This document shows positions 24,010-37,300 of a stretch of DNA of 64,000 nt, piece after piece. Where the stretch lies: positions 45,748,111 to 45,812,110 of the forward strand of contig NC_092576.1 of the NCBI RefSeq assembly GCF_037975245.1, written 5' to 3'. Under the pieces are notes generated by a model that worked only from the letters and a program-made list of their open reading frames with translations, made no database searches and was not told the origin of the DNA. The first letter of the stretch is position 1. The number at the start of each line of letters is the position of its first letter. The position numbers and the translations under genes are program-made. The DNA comes from Apostichopus japonicus (lineage: Eukaryota > Echinodermata > Holothuroidea > Aspidochirotida > Stichopodidae).

Positions 24010-26675
24010 TATTTATTTAAGTTTACTTTGAATAGAAAGTATAAACCTTTTCATGATTTGGGGAACAATTGTTTATCTCATTAACCACTAATAACTCGCA
24101 TCGTGTGTTCCTCTAGATTAAAAGTAACACTTAACCCTAATATTTTAAACATATTCAACATGTAATGTTAATTTCCTTTTCATCCATGTTCCCTATCTAA
24201 TACTGGTATGACCTGTAACGTAAACAAAATGTTTATTACAACCTTACTTTGAATCTATAACATACTCTTGGTATCTGGAGTAGAATATCAGCTACCTTCG
24301 TTCCCGCTGTAACAATCTAGTCACGTGTCTGTGGCGTTACATTTCAAACTGTTTACTAGACAGGTACTGTGCGGTTATAAACCAAAACCATAAAACACAG
24401 GAACCCTAGCTTGAGTTCAATTTGTAAAGTAGAGTAAACATATAAGCCTACAGTAATTAACAGACGTAAAACAGTATATAGTCCAACTGCGACTAAACAT
24501 ACTTTTAATACATCTCGACAACAGTTATTTGTCAATGGCATGATAACTATGTCGGAAGTTCAAGCTGTTTGTCTTATTATTATAAAAATGTTTGAGGAAT
24601 CAGTAAGTCCTGTCAATAGGGACAATTTCCCTCTCATAATAACACACTTTACTGGCATCTTATTTCGTGCTCCGGCGCACTCGAAATGTCCATAGCATTC
24701 AGCATTGCATTGCTAATGCTCGCACAATCAATGCGGTTACTTTAAATCGTGACGGAAGAGAGTTTCCAATAATGTATGTTAATCCACATAATTTACGCCA
24801 TTCCAGGATACTGTGTGTGACTTCTAAACTAAAGTGTAAAGAATTTAGCAGTTTGCTATTTCAACTTTGACTGATACATATATATTTGGGGGGAGGGGAG
24901 CGGAGGGGGAGGAGAGAGGGCGTCTCTTTTATTTCTTTGTGTTTATTTTGCATCGTAAAAGACTCTTCTTAATAATTGAGAAGTTATTCTCTTCTGTATG
25001 GAAATAAACTGTTCACTAATAAATCCGATATTGTTAAAGTCCAAAATTCATTCATAAATATCATTAATGAAAACGTGATATCATATTCTCTAACATACTT
25101 TTTACGTGGTCGGTGTTTGTTCATATGATTTATTTCAATATTAGGAACTTTATTGCTTGTTTTCGTTCTATTACTTAGCTTCATTAATTAAGGAAGTGTC
25201 GATTAAATACAAACACGATACAACTTACTAAATAGACTTCGTTTACCGATATATTCCGATCACACTATTATAACAACTTACTTAAATATGTTTCTTACTT
25301 CGAAGAAAATGCAATAATAAAATAGTAATGAATACATACACAAAAAAAAATCCGATGTAAATATTAGGAAACCCCCTTATCTCGTCATATGCGACAGGTA
25401 GACAATGATCTAACAGTCTACTGCGACATCAAAATATATATATTCATATATATATATACTTTTGGAATATTTCATCCTTCGAAATTTTTGGATTACTTTT
25501 GGAATAGTGCCCGTAATTATATTTATCTTATTTGAAAATAAGTTGCCTGCCATGTGAATACTGTAAAAGTGTATTAACTAATCAGAATACTGCTTTTTAA
25601 CCACTATACTTTGCTTATACTCCAGCATAGGACCGTTAAACTAGATTGTAATATTTTGATTGCTATAAGGCTGGGTTTGTTCCGAAATGTGCAGATAAAC
25701 TTAAATGGTCTTAGATTTCTTTATAATTTGGTAGTTTCTGTTATGATATTGTTTTATATATCAAACTACATTATTAGCTGAACATCAATTAATAAATTAT
25801 CATATTAGGTCCGGAAACGAATCACAAACTACTGTCTATGGTAACCTAAAATATAAAAATGATTAATTAAACTGGAACAAACTGTACTTTTTGAAAATAT
25901 TTAATTAGTTTTAAACAACCGGAGAATCATTAGACCACTAATGCGGGTGTGTACGCCCCCCACCCCTTCCGCCTATTTTCCAATCTTACAGAAAAGTACT
26001 TATTCTCAAGAAATTGCATGTATACTTACTTACATAGGTCTCGTTTATAGCCTTAATATGGCCCAGAACGAGGCATTTGGCGTCTACCTTTTGAAGAAAG
26101 CCCCAACTATCACCCTCCCCCCTCCCTGTATAGGACACAGCTTCAATTACACCACATGGGCACCTTCTACTTTTTATACGTCCCTGATCCTGCTGTCATT
26201 ATAATTTATTAGCACAACCTTCCTTTTAGACCTTCTTTATAAATGCGTCCGCTATTAATATGCCTCAGAAGTACAGTTTGATGTTTGCAGTTTTTATTTT
26301 TTTAATGTTTTTAATTTTAATTTTTACGCACATCTCGCCCTCCCATAAATATTCTGGTCACTGTCTATGTAAGTCGGGAAGATTTAAGATTACTTACATA
26401 GCCCTAATTTATGGTCTCCATATGGCTCAGAATACATCATTTGACATCTAAAGTTTCATTTTTTCCTAGAGGAGAACCTCACGCTACACTACATAGCAGC
26501 TTCAGTGCCCCCAAGAAGACCCTTAATTATAACATCATCCCCTACCATACTCAGCTGGGAAAAATCATTTAATTTTCCTTGACTCTGAAATCTCGTGCAC
26601 GCTACAGTTCTACATCTACATCGGCAATTTTGAGTAATAAGGAAAATATGAAAAGATTTACCAAGATATACTTAC
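24010..26675. other. Mostly gene-free interval with two diverged repeat copies
   Basis: No supported gene. At about 26020-26090 and 26385-26450 a related motif recurs (ACTTACATAG..CT..TTTAT followed by ATATGGCxCAGAA), probably an old dispersed repeat. A 24356-24541 minus-strand frame is hydrophobic, but I see no convincing splice borders that would join it to the Ig exon upstream. Confidence 0.35.
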
Positions 26676-26997
26676 CTTCAACAACCAGTGTATAATTTGT
26701 GATCGTTAAGTTGTTACAAATGCATTTGTAAAATCCTTCGTGAACTAATGTCACCGGATTGATTTGAAGAGTACTTTGATGGTCCAGTGAAATTGAATCT
26801 TTTAAATTACTGTTAACGATGACAATTCGATTGAAAGATATGAAAATATTTCCAAATGTCCAACTTGTGTTCTGTCCACGTTTACAACAACCTTTAAAGC
26901 TCACTTCATCGTACATGTTAACGAAACGTAAAGAACTACCCAGGCTTAAACACACAAAGCAGCAAATTAGTAACATCTGAAAACATGAGGAAAACAT
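26676..26997 (-). CDS. Signal peptide + Ig-domain exon (5' end of an Ig receptor or secreted Ig protein)
   Basis: Seen: ATG at 26995-26997, a Cys-rich hydrophobic leader (MLLICCFVCLSLG core at residues 8-20), then an Ig-like fold with Cys, Trp, a STLQINPVTLVHEG strand and the YKC motif expected of the second Ig cysteine. The exon ends at a good donor (G|GTAAGT) in phase 1, the usual phase for Ig-domain borders. The signal peptide and Ig domain share one exon, whereas gene B splits them. No downstream exon (Ig, transmembrane or tail) could be recognised at lower coordinates, so the gene is either incomplete here, has a very long intron, or is a relic. It is oriented away from gene B, with about 4.3 kb between their starts. 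Confidence 0.62.
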
Positions 26998-27328
26998 GTT
27001 AATTTCTGTTAGATTATGATCAATTTGTTTAAAGAAAATAGCCGCTAACAGAGTTTTCTCTCATACACACAATATTGCAAAATGCTAAACAAGGATTTGA
27101 GTTAAATCAATACGAAGGAATAATATACGGAGGCCGGTAATGACCGCGTACTGATAAAACCATTAATTATAGACTAACAGACTGACAAGCTGTTCAAAGT
27201 TATTCAAAGTTTATCCAGCAGAAATCGCTGAGAGAACAGTTAACATGAGTTGCATTTCGCCCTTATATAATTCAATCTAAAAGAGAGATGACAAACAACA
27301 TACTCATCTACTGCCAAATGTCTACAGT

Positions 27329-27332
<4 letters not shown>

Positions 27333-27427
<95 letters not shown>

Positions 27428-27431
27428 ATAT
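27333..27431. repeat. (AT)n microsatellite, about 100 bp
   Basis: Near-pure AT dinucleotide run with one register shift (ATTATA) near 27415. Confidence 0.97.
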
Positions 27432-30400
27432 CCTTACATGATCTTGTTTGGGTGTATGTGACGTGCCCAATCACTTTACATATATACGTGAAAGTATGCA
27501 ATTTGAGATTTATTGTACCCTTAGACAGTTTATACGGTAATAAAATGCAATGCTGAATAAAATCCCGTTCTGCTACAGATACCACAAAATTCTTTATAAG
27601 GAACAGGAAAGATTTAGACAATAACCATTGATGTATCCACACATAATTCTTGTTTGTATTGAAATTTGAGAGAAATACGTATACAAATTCAGTTTCTATA
27701 TTTATGTTTATTGTAAAAAAATATGCATAACGATAGCATGATATAAAACGATCAAAAGACATAGTTAATGCAATAGGATATCTTCAGCTAATCCAGTTAT
27801 TGTAAATCATTTCACGTGTTTAAATAATGCTTTATGTATATTGTGTGAAGGTGACTAACAAAGGTTCACGTTATGATGAAAACATGTTTCTATAAATAGG
27901 TAAATTTAGGTAAACAGAAAACTAAATTCATAACCGTTATATGCAGACAGAATATGGACTTTGATCTTTTTGGTTGTAGCTCTGAATCAACGACAGCACA
28001 GTATAAAGTATTACTATATGTAAATGGTATACAAGTTACGTGTAATCTTCAATATTGTTTGCCGTTCACGAAAGTCGTATTGAACGATTCAACGTTCGAG
28101 AGAAATCGGGCTCAAATGAATCACGAACATCCTACATAAATGTAAGTTATTGAACATTCATTTATTTAAAATAGTAAAGTGAGTAAAGTTACCCATATAG
28201 TAAAGTTACCCAGATATCCAACAGGTAAAACATAGGAGCGTTAAGGTGTGGCATGTAGTTGAAATGTTGACGTAGTCTCACTAGCCTAGGATTTACTAGT
28301 ACACTAACTTGAGTATGTTTCGTTAACTATAACATGCCGTTACTAAGCGAATGTACCAAGTTCTTAATATAGCTTGCTATTCTCTGAAATTGAATTTTTT
28401 CAGGATTCATCAGAACATAATTTTCCATATTGGCCATCAAAATACATTATAAATAGTTCATATAGAAAATATTGAGTATTTGTATTGATTCTTTCATCAT
28501 GATATCATTTCGGCTTATAGATGTTCATAATATTATTAGTCAACACGGTATCGGGTAACAAGCATCATTTGCTTTAGACTACATGCAATGCCCCCATGAG
28601 TAGTGATTTTGAGCATTAGCATGTAGTAATTCTGTGTTCTTCATATCATGCTTGTTTTTCGACTGTTCTGTGTGTTATGTTTCTGAACGACAATTCGAGA
28701 AACAGTTTGAATGAAATTGCTAAACAGGTAACAACAGTGAAAATGCTGCATATAGCAGTTGAACAATTGTTCAGTATTACAGCATAACTTAACGAAGATA
28801 GCAATTGTAAAGTATATCTTTCCTTTGAGAATCACAATGGTTATTTACATAGTTACACTTTCATTGAGGTACAAGGTTATAAATATCACTTTCATATTTC
28901 ATTTCGATACTTCATAAACAACGATATAAATGGAAATTAAAACAAAGCCAAAATGAGCGATGCAGTTAAGGCATTTGTTACAAGTTTAACAGGTTTATTT
29001 TCAAAGAACTCTAAATGTCCATCGCGAAACCTTTGTGTCACATTTCCATATTCAATATATGCATTCTGGAATTTGGAAGTGAGCATTACTTAACTCTGAT
29101 ATGGTAATTGGCATTGTTTCTAGTGATCAATGAGTTACGAATGGGTGAAAATACGTATCCGTAAAACCATACCGTTCATTAGGTTAGTTACAAATCACAA
29201 TTGCTGGAAATACATACAAAGGGCTATCCAAAGAAAGGCATACTGAGGTATTGTTTGGTAACATAGGCGATACTAGACAATATAAAGACTGTTATATGGA
29301 AATAAATGAAATCATAAACGTAGCCTACTAACACATAATGGCGATGTTTATATAAGTGCTACTTTTGCAATCTGTATAGTTTGTGAGGTCAGTTTATGTA
29401 AAAAGGAGCACCTTAAGAGAGAATTGCTTCCTTAAAAGCACGATGGAAATCTGTGCAAATTGTGCAGCACGATTTGTAACTGTGCTTACTTTAGAACATA
29501 ATAGGTAATACACACTTCTTTACCTTAAAGATACTTTACATGATTATCAGCATCGTACATGGTATGGTACCGGAAGGGATGGACACTTCTGTTCAGCCTT
29601 CTTAGAAGCACCTACTACAGTTATAAGCAACAGTTATTTATGATACATACCACACAGAATGAACTGTACTTTACAGCGTTTAAGGTAGCATAGAGTACGG
29701 TAGGTTGCACACGGAATGAAATATGCTTGACTCTATTACACGGAGTCGGACGAAACTAATCACAGTTGCCGCAAAAAAAAGGAAAACTTCAAACACTGAG
29801 CGTACTAAATAGAAGCATAAGTAATGCATGTATTAAAAAACCATCGACTAATACCAAAGTACTACGGAAACCTATACAATTTGCACTGTAATCATTACAA
29901 TGTTGTTGTGTGTGTGATAATCTCATTCTAATCTGTTCAAATTTGTCGATAAGCTATATTTAATCACGAAATATACACATTTGAAACTGATAAATCTGGA
30001 CAACTCATTAAATATGTAGAAACTACAACGTCGAGTGTTGCATTTATCAAAATTTCATATTTGAGTTCCCTCATACATCGTTTCAATAATGTGATGTTCC
30101 TCTTTTGAAAGAATGTTATGAAAATCACTTTAGGTCACAGACTTGTATTCAGTGTTGTGAAAAAGGAAAAACATAACAGGAAGAAGACAGCGACTCCCTT
30201 TACATCATAGTTGTTCATAATAAGCTAATGCTTATTCATAAACAAAGTAATACTAGCATAAGAACAAAATGTAAACTAGAATTTTGATTGGAGCTATAGC
30301 TATGTTCGTGATGTCTAGTGCAAATTAGTGTGGCTTAGGACTATGTTGTTAAGAGGTGTCCGTAGACCTTCACATTTAAATCTATTATATATGGAGCCTT

Positions 30401-31279
30401 CCCGGTACTCGCAGATTCAACACGACCCTTGTGTGACTTAAGATACCGCTACAAATATGATGACGTCATCATATGCAAATGATCAATTGTTGGCCACAGG
30501 AGCTACAAATCTATGGCCCGTTGTATATATGTTTTTTAACCTTTTTCTTTGTATCAATGTCAATCCCAATACATCTATAACGAACGGATTAAAATTGTAG
30601 GACTTGAATCGATTCGATTGCCGATTAACATTTGCGTAGTCCTACATCCTAATGGTGACTCTCCGCGTTGATAAAATAACAACAACGTAAGGATGGCAAT
30701 GCGTACTAACCCTAAACAGACAAGCATAAGTACAATCCAATTCAACAGATATAACCTTTTCACTGACATTCGACATATTTAGTATTTGTTATCAACTACC
30801 TACATTAAGTTATTGTTTTCATCGTCAAGCAACCAAATAACTAACCGGTTCATTGTGCACTTACAAGTTGGAATTAAAGTTTTACAATTCAACATAGACT
30901 TGCTGTTTACTTTATCGCAAGTAACTGAAATAGATAAAACAGGTTCTGGCAATACTCACTGCATAGAGCTAGTAAAGATCTTACTTATAGATATATTACA
31001 ATGTGTGCACTTTGCCCTGTATATTGTACACGACTAAAACGAAAGTTGACATAAGGTATGGCTGTAACTGCTTGCAAAGATAAAGCATCTTACTGCATGT
31101 CATGGGAATCACGTTCAAAGATTAACAATAACTCAATAGCACTTCACAAGATTTACCATTAACACAGGATTATTTAAAGGGTAGTTTATGTTAATGACTG
31201 AATCACATTCGTTTCCAACATATTTTAATATTTCACTTCACAGATTACTTAACCAATTAATTTCCTTTGAGCTGTGACG
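27432..31279. other. Gene-free interval upstream of gene B
   Basis: AT-rich with no supported exon. A minus-strand ATG at 30769 opens a leader-like hydrophobic stretch (LLNWIVLMLVCLG) followed by GTTAGT, so a divergent signal-peptide exon is conceivable, but its splice phase does not match the phase-1 Ig exons and I left it uncalled. No clear TATA box or other core promoter stands out before 31280. Confidence 0.35.
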
Positions 31280-31334
31280 ATGTTCGATGCAAAGATAATC
31301 TTCCTTTTCCTAGTTTTTTCAAGCCTTTCTGTGG
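31280..31334 (+). CDS. Gene B exon 1: signal peptide
   Basis: MFDAK followed by a hydrophobic core IIFLFLVFSSLSV, ending in phase 1 at G|GTAAGT. This is the standard layout for a secreted or type I membrane Ig protein. Confidence 0.72.
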
Positions 31335-34300
31335 GTAAGTTTGAAACGTCCGTACTTACACAATATAGAAGTTAGTATTTGTTTGCAGTTAAATTCTCTA
31401 GAACTTTTGCATTGCTTGTAACTAGAAGGAGGAATGGGGATTGGCACAAGAGGAAGGAGGACCACTTACATTTGAGTATACACAGCATAAAATCTCTCAA
31501 ACCATACAATGCTTCTTACAAGTCTTCTTCACACGGGGAATACAGAAACGTAATTTATGTATTTAAAAACATGTCATTGTACTGTATCAGGTACAATGAA
31601 GTGATATTTGGTTTATTTTCCTTCGCAGGTGTTGCTAAAGGTGGCAGATGTAAATCTCCTCAGTCCCTTGAAGTCGGAACACGAGGCGTAGTATCGTGTC
31701 AATTTACTGATGGATTTACAAGTATTCATTGGTATAATTCATCAGACTATATCAGTGATCTGCCTGTCGTTAGTTATGAAAATACAAAGAAATCTGGAGA
31801 AGGGTTTGAGTCCGGAGAATTCGATATTCAGGAGGACGGATCGTTGGTCATCAATCGAGTTGCAATAAAACATGAAACGACGTTTTCAGTTTTACAATTT
31901 AAAGCTGGAGAACAAGTTCCAAACATTTATCAAATAAACATACAGACCAAAAGTAAGTCCATGTCGGTTTTTCCTCACCAAAGTTTCAATGTTGATATGA
32001 AACCATTTTGCTTTTAAGGTTTTGACATTTTAAAACACAAATTGAAGTTGTTCATATGAATTATTCATTTCAAAATATACATACGAGCTTCAGAATATGG
32101 AGATATTATCATGTATAGTGCTTATACTTATTTAACATGCTTCATCTGAAATCCACAGTCACTCCACAAGAAATATGTCCAGTTATCAACCGGTGTGGTT
32201 GCATTGAAGATGTATGTTACAACCCGGGCATCGTAAGCAACATAGAACTAATATGCAAGGTAGAACGGAGCAGACCGCCAGTAGTCCTGACATGGAAATT
32301 AAGGACTTCCGAGGAAGACATAGAACTCGAATCAGTATCTTCAAATGATAGTGACAGTGTTACAACTTCAACAGCTGTTGGTATTTCATATGGTGGCCAT
32401 AATTTATCCTACGTAACGATGTTGGTCTGCGATGCAAATGATCAACTGAACTTGTTGACGAAAAGTCAATCTTTAATCATTATGCGTAACAGAGGCAAAC
32501 CTGTATCAACCGAACCTATCAATTTAACATTGAAGAAATCCACAGACATGAAACTATATTGTAGTGGAGCAAGTATTGTAGTTTGGGAAAAGAAACTTAA
32601 TGATGGCTCAATTAAAACTTTAATAGTTTCTTATGCTACAAGAAACTTTACAAAGATTTATGACAATGATTATTCGTTCGGGCAAGACGATTCTCTCTTG
32701 CTATATAATATTGACATTCATCATGAGGGGTTGTACAGCTGTGTATTTGGGAACCACAATACAGATGAAGTAAAGATATTCAACGTTTCAGTATATGGTA
32801 AGTATGTGATACAAATATCTTCTCTTTAACAGTTATATCTAGATACATTCAAAAAGGAACCCTTGAAAATATATTATATTTTCTGAGCATATATGAAATA
32901 AGATTGAGAAAGTTTAGTTTATATGAAGAACAAAATCGATGTTCTTGAATTTCATAACCGATGTACATCTATTTCTTAAATTCGCTGCCTATTTCATGTT
33001 ACTAATATAAGTTGCAACTTCATATTCCTCGTACAATAGTTGACCCCGTTCCCAGCTATCTTGTCATCGATGGTTGCGACCATACCAAATACTGTACTCT
33101 GGATGCACAGTTACACGAGGGAAGCCTTACCTGTTCTGTGTCAGGTATACGACCAGCCATTGAACTTGAATGGAGGCCGTTCCATACAAAGTCCCTTGAG
33201 ATTATGACTTTAAGCAATCAGCAATCTACAATCACGACCGAAAGTGGAACGTCAACAGTAGTCCACACTACCAAGTATATCATAAAGAAAGCGACTGATG
33301 AGAGACTAACCTTAGAATGTCGTGTGGTTGGAGAGAACGCTGGACTGTTTCCATTATCTTCCAAAATTGACTTGCTGCTGCCTCATAGTAAGTAGACTCA
33401 GCCTTTGCAATTAAGGTATTGATGCATATGACGTAGCATTCAATTATAAAAGGATGTAATATATTATCCTTCGATCGATATAGAGCCATCTATGGTTTAT
33501 TGAATCGGAATGTTTAAACTAAGAACCGTTCCGAAGATGTTAAGTTTTTTCCACACAAATGTTTCAATGACATGAAAACTGCATGGGGCTAATAGTCATG
33601 CGAGTACTTCAAATCTTTTTTCTTGATAACAAGAAAGAAATTATTGGTAAAATCCTTATAATATAATCATGATGAATATCATTTTCCATCAGCCATCCCA
33701 ACAGGTAGAGGGCAGCACACAACGTTGTTTCCGAGGACAGAACAGACAAACCCTCAACCTATAATCATTGCTGTAATTGCATTCGTCATCATTGTTATGA
33801 TCATATTAGGTCTGACAATCTTTTTCAAGAGTAAGTTCGATCAATACTCCTTCTATATGTATTGTCATATATAACAAAAAGTGACTTTGGTCAGTGAACT
33901 GTCTTCAATATCTATAAGTATACGAGATATAAACGATTACTTTTCAGAAGCGTCTACAATATCTTTCTCGAATAAGCAAGAAGTTCCTAATTAGCTTTTA
34001 ATTACTTTCTTGCCTATTAAGTTTAAAGTACCGCACTTAAGATTAAAGCTCCTTAAACACACACGTTCTATATGATTATCTCATAGGGTGTTGGTCGAAG
34101 ACAACTCATCACAGTGACATCTACGAGGTAATGACATATTAATCAAGAATATTCTCACTTGATAAAGACAACTTATGTAATATAACATCGTAACGATTGC
34201 ATAACTGCGTCAATTTGATTCGATATTTTAGGGGGAGGGGAGGGTTGGCTGGGGACGTGATTCAACAACATGATGGTATATGGAATGAACTCCATTACAA

Positions 34301-37300
34301 AGTCTATATTCCCATATTGAAGTATTTCCCTTATCACATTCAATACCAGAGCGAATTTACAATTATTCAATGACTCAGATGTTACATTTTGGTTATTTCA
34401 CTTAGTATGTATTTTAACTCTTAATTGGATGTCATCACATAAATATCTGTATAGGTATATAGCAATGTGTAAATTTTCGTACTATTCTTTAAGCTGACAC
34501 ATGTTCCTTCGTTCATTGATTTTTAGAAAGTGCCAATGATTCCCCAGGAACCAGGTAACTATTTAAATTCTTGAATATTGATCATACAAGCAAATACTAT
34601 TGGAATAACGATCGAATTCTCCAAAGCATGCGATTCATCCACATTCCATGTTTTTTTTCCTGTATGGTCCGAGTCTTACTTAAATGAGTTTGATTCCCTC
34701 ACGGATTACTGTAATTTTGAATTGTTTTTCATTTTACTAATATTTCATGATCAGTTTCACTAATTTGTCTATAATTGTAAACAGGTTACAAAAATTGTCC
34801 ACCCCAAACACTGATTTCTTTCGTATTGACCAGCTTTTATACAAACTGTGCAATAATTGCTATTTTCAGACATCCAGCAACCCACACACACTTTAAATGC
34901 ACATTCTTAATATGAACAACTGGGTACATGTTTCTCGATTTACAGATGGCCCTTGACTTCTGAGCCATCATACACTAGCCTGATTTACAAACTACATAAT
35001 CATACAATGATAACAATAGTTTTTGACCACACTTCCAACTGTTATCCTTTATAATTCCGGTTACCGATTGTTAACATGTGGAATGTAAAATGTAGTCAAT
35101 TTCGCCTACCCCCTCTACAACCTCTTACCCCCCCCCCTCCAACAAGGAGAAGAACAAATTAACATACAAAAGTTTTGTATGTGAGATCACTATTCAATTT
35201 TCTCTGATATTCTTGTCTTTGCAGAACATAAATCGATATTTATTAAGCAATTGAAACAAACCTATGGAGAATTTTACAGAACGGTCCAGCCAATACCATA
35301 TCTAATGGACAGAAAATATGCTATTAATGAACTGTTTGTTGAAGTTGGTACCGAATGTTTAATAAATGATGACAAGACACAGAGAGACAAAAGGTGGGTG
35401 TCTTTAGGGCCTCACCAAAATATCTTTATAGATCAACGAGTAAAGTCGAGACGTCGCATTATTGAAGCTGAGCCAGGGTATGGTAAGACTACATTGGTGA
35501 TGCAATTAGCATATGAATGGTGCGTGGGTCTAGCCGGACCCGCCACATCGAACATACTTATCGTAGTTAAGCTAAGACAGCTGCAAGGTGTATCATCTAT
35601 ATATGACGCCATTAGGAGGTTCTTACTACCAAGAGAGTCTCAGCTGAAGATTGAGACCATTAAGGATATTCTTGCTAAAGAACCCTCTGTGCTTTTGATC
35701 TTAGATGCGTTTGACGAATACCCGGATTATGAGTCGTTAACGCAAACAGATATTTTGGCCATTCTACAGAAGCAAATGTTCCCAAACTTCGATGTTATCC
35801 TTACTACCCGTTCAGCATACCTCCCCAGGCATTTTGCGCCTCAAACTAAGCGCATTCGATTGACGGGATTCGACAGTTACGCGCAAGACGAATATTTAAA
35901 GAAAGCTGTGACAAAGGATGACGAGAACGCTGCTGATAAGATTAAAGAATGGCTCCAAGATAACCCGGTGCTTGGTGATCTGTGTCAGGTTCCGCTCTTC
36001 TTTGTATTGTACGCTCATCTTAGCCTGGAGAATGACAACCTGAAGGACTGTTCCTCGGTTACCGTATTCTTCCGTTATATGGTTACTTGCTTTCACAGTC
36101 ATTTAACAAGGAAAGTTTACGATGAAAATGTTAAACCTCTTCACAGTTTTGAAGAAAATCATACAAAACTGAACAAGTTGGCTTTTGAAGCCCTATCTAA
36201 AACCGCCAAGAATGTAGAATGGACAAGAAACCTATTAGAGGAAACTCTGGGAAAGGCCTTTGTGGAGCGATACTTACAAATTGGTATTTTGAGAGAAGCA
36301 GAACACACTGAAGTCAATGACGAACCAGGCACTCTGGCCATGGACCACATTAGAATTGTCAAGAAAGTGAGATTTTATCACAGTCTTTTCTGTGAGTGGT
36401 ATGCAGCCCATTATGTAGCATCTATTATTTCTAGTAACTCACCCGGACAAAAGCCAGAAGAAAGAGCTTCTGAGATTTTGGAAGATTTCGACTTGTCCAA
36501 GTTCCAGTACATGTACCGGTTTGCGTGTGGGTTAAGCCCCACAGCTGCGATACATATCATACGCTATGTACAGGGAGCTGAAGGTAGTGACAAATTTGCA
36601 ACTTTGTGTATTCTGGAGCAGAAAGGGGCGGTAAATGACGTCATCAACACTGTGAAGGAGCTCTGTTCCAAGACAATTCATATCTCCAATGTGGATTCTA
36701 GACTGCTGCAGAGATCCGTTGTTCAACTCCTAGCTATCGCTTTCTCGAAGAAAGTAAGTGATTTGTAAATAATTTATTCAAAACTCCCTTCGTGTCGGGT
36801 ACTCTCCGTGTGAATCATCTACATTAACATTTCTGGCAAAATTTAATGATGTGCGTCTTAGTGTTCTTTATGAATGGTTTATAATTATACGGTTCTATTG
36901 TCCGCCATTTTTAATATAGGCATATTACATTGTGAAATCAATATGTTTTATTTTTACGTCTTATTCCATAGCTCATCATTCCTAGTCTCATCTTACACGA
37001 GGCATTCTCTTCTGTTGATACTGTAAGAGCAGAAATCATATTAAAATCTGGCCTGCGACTGTCGACTCAGAATACGTTTAAGGAGCTCTGGATTGAGCAG
37101 AATGGAGCGAGAATAACCGAACAAATCCTCACAGATGTTTTCTTGTATATTTTAAAGTGCGAGCGATTGTCGAGCATCTCGTAAGTGTGGCTGACGAGGT
37201 GAATTAAACTGTGTATCCAACTTTGAATTATGTGTATCTTGGTTTGTCTGCTGTAACTTCTTGTGTGTTCTGATTAGACGCTTTCGGTACATTATTATTA

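Noticed and set aside
27954-28139. A 61-codon frame with an adjacent GTAAGT
   Set aside because: The in-frame stop precedes the donor, and the other frame has an upstream stop with no acceptor between.
30710-30769. Signal-peptide exon divergent from gene B
   Set aside because: The hydrophobic leader is plausible, but the donor phase does not fit the Ig exons and no partner exon was found.
31379-31628. 5' extension of the first Ig exon reading frame
   Set aside because: Open by chance through the intron. The acceptor at 31628 and the phase-1 match with the signal-peptide exon explain the gene better.
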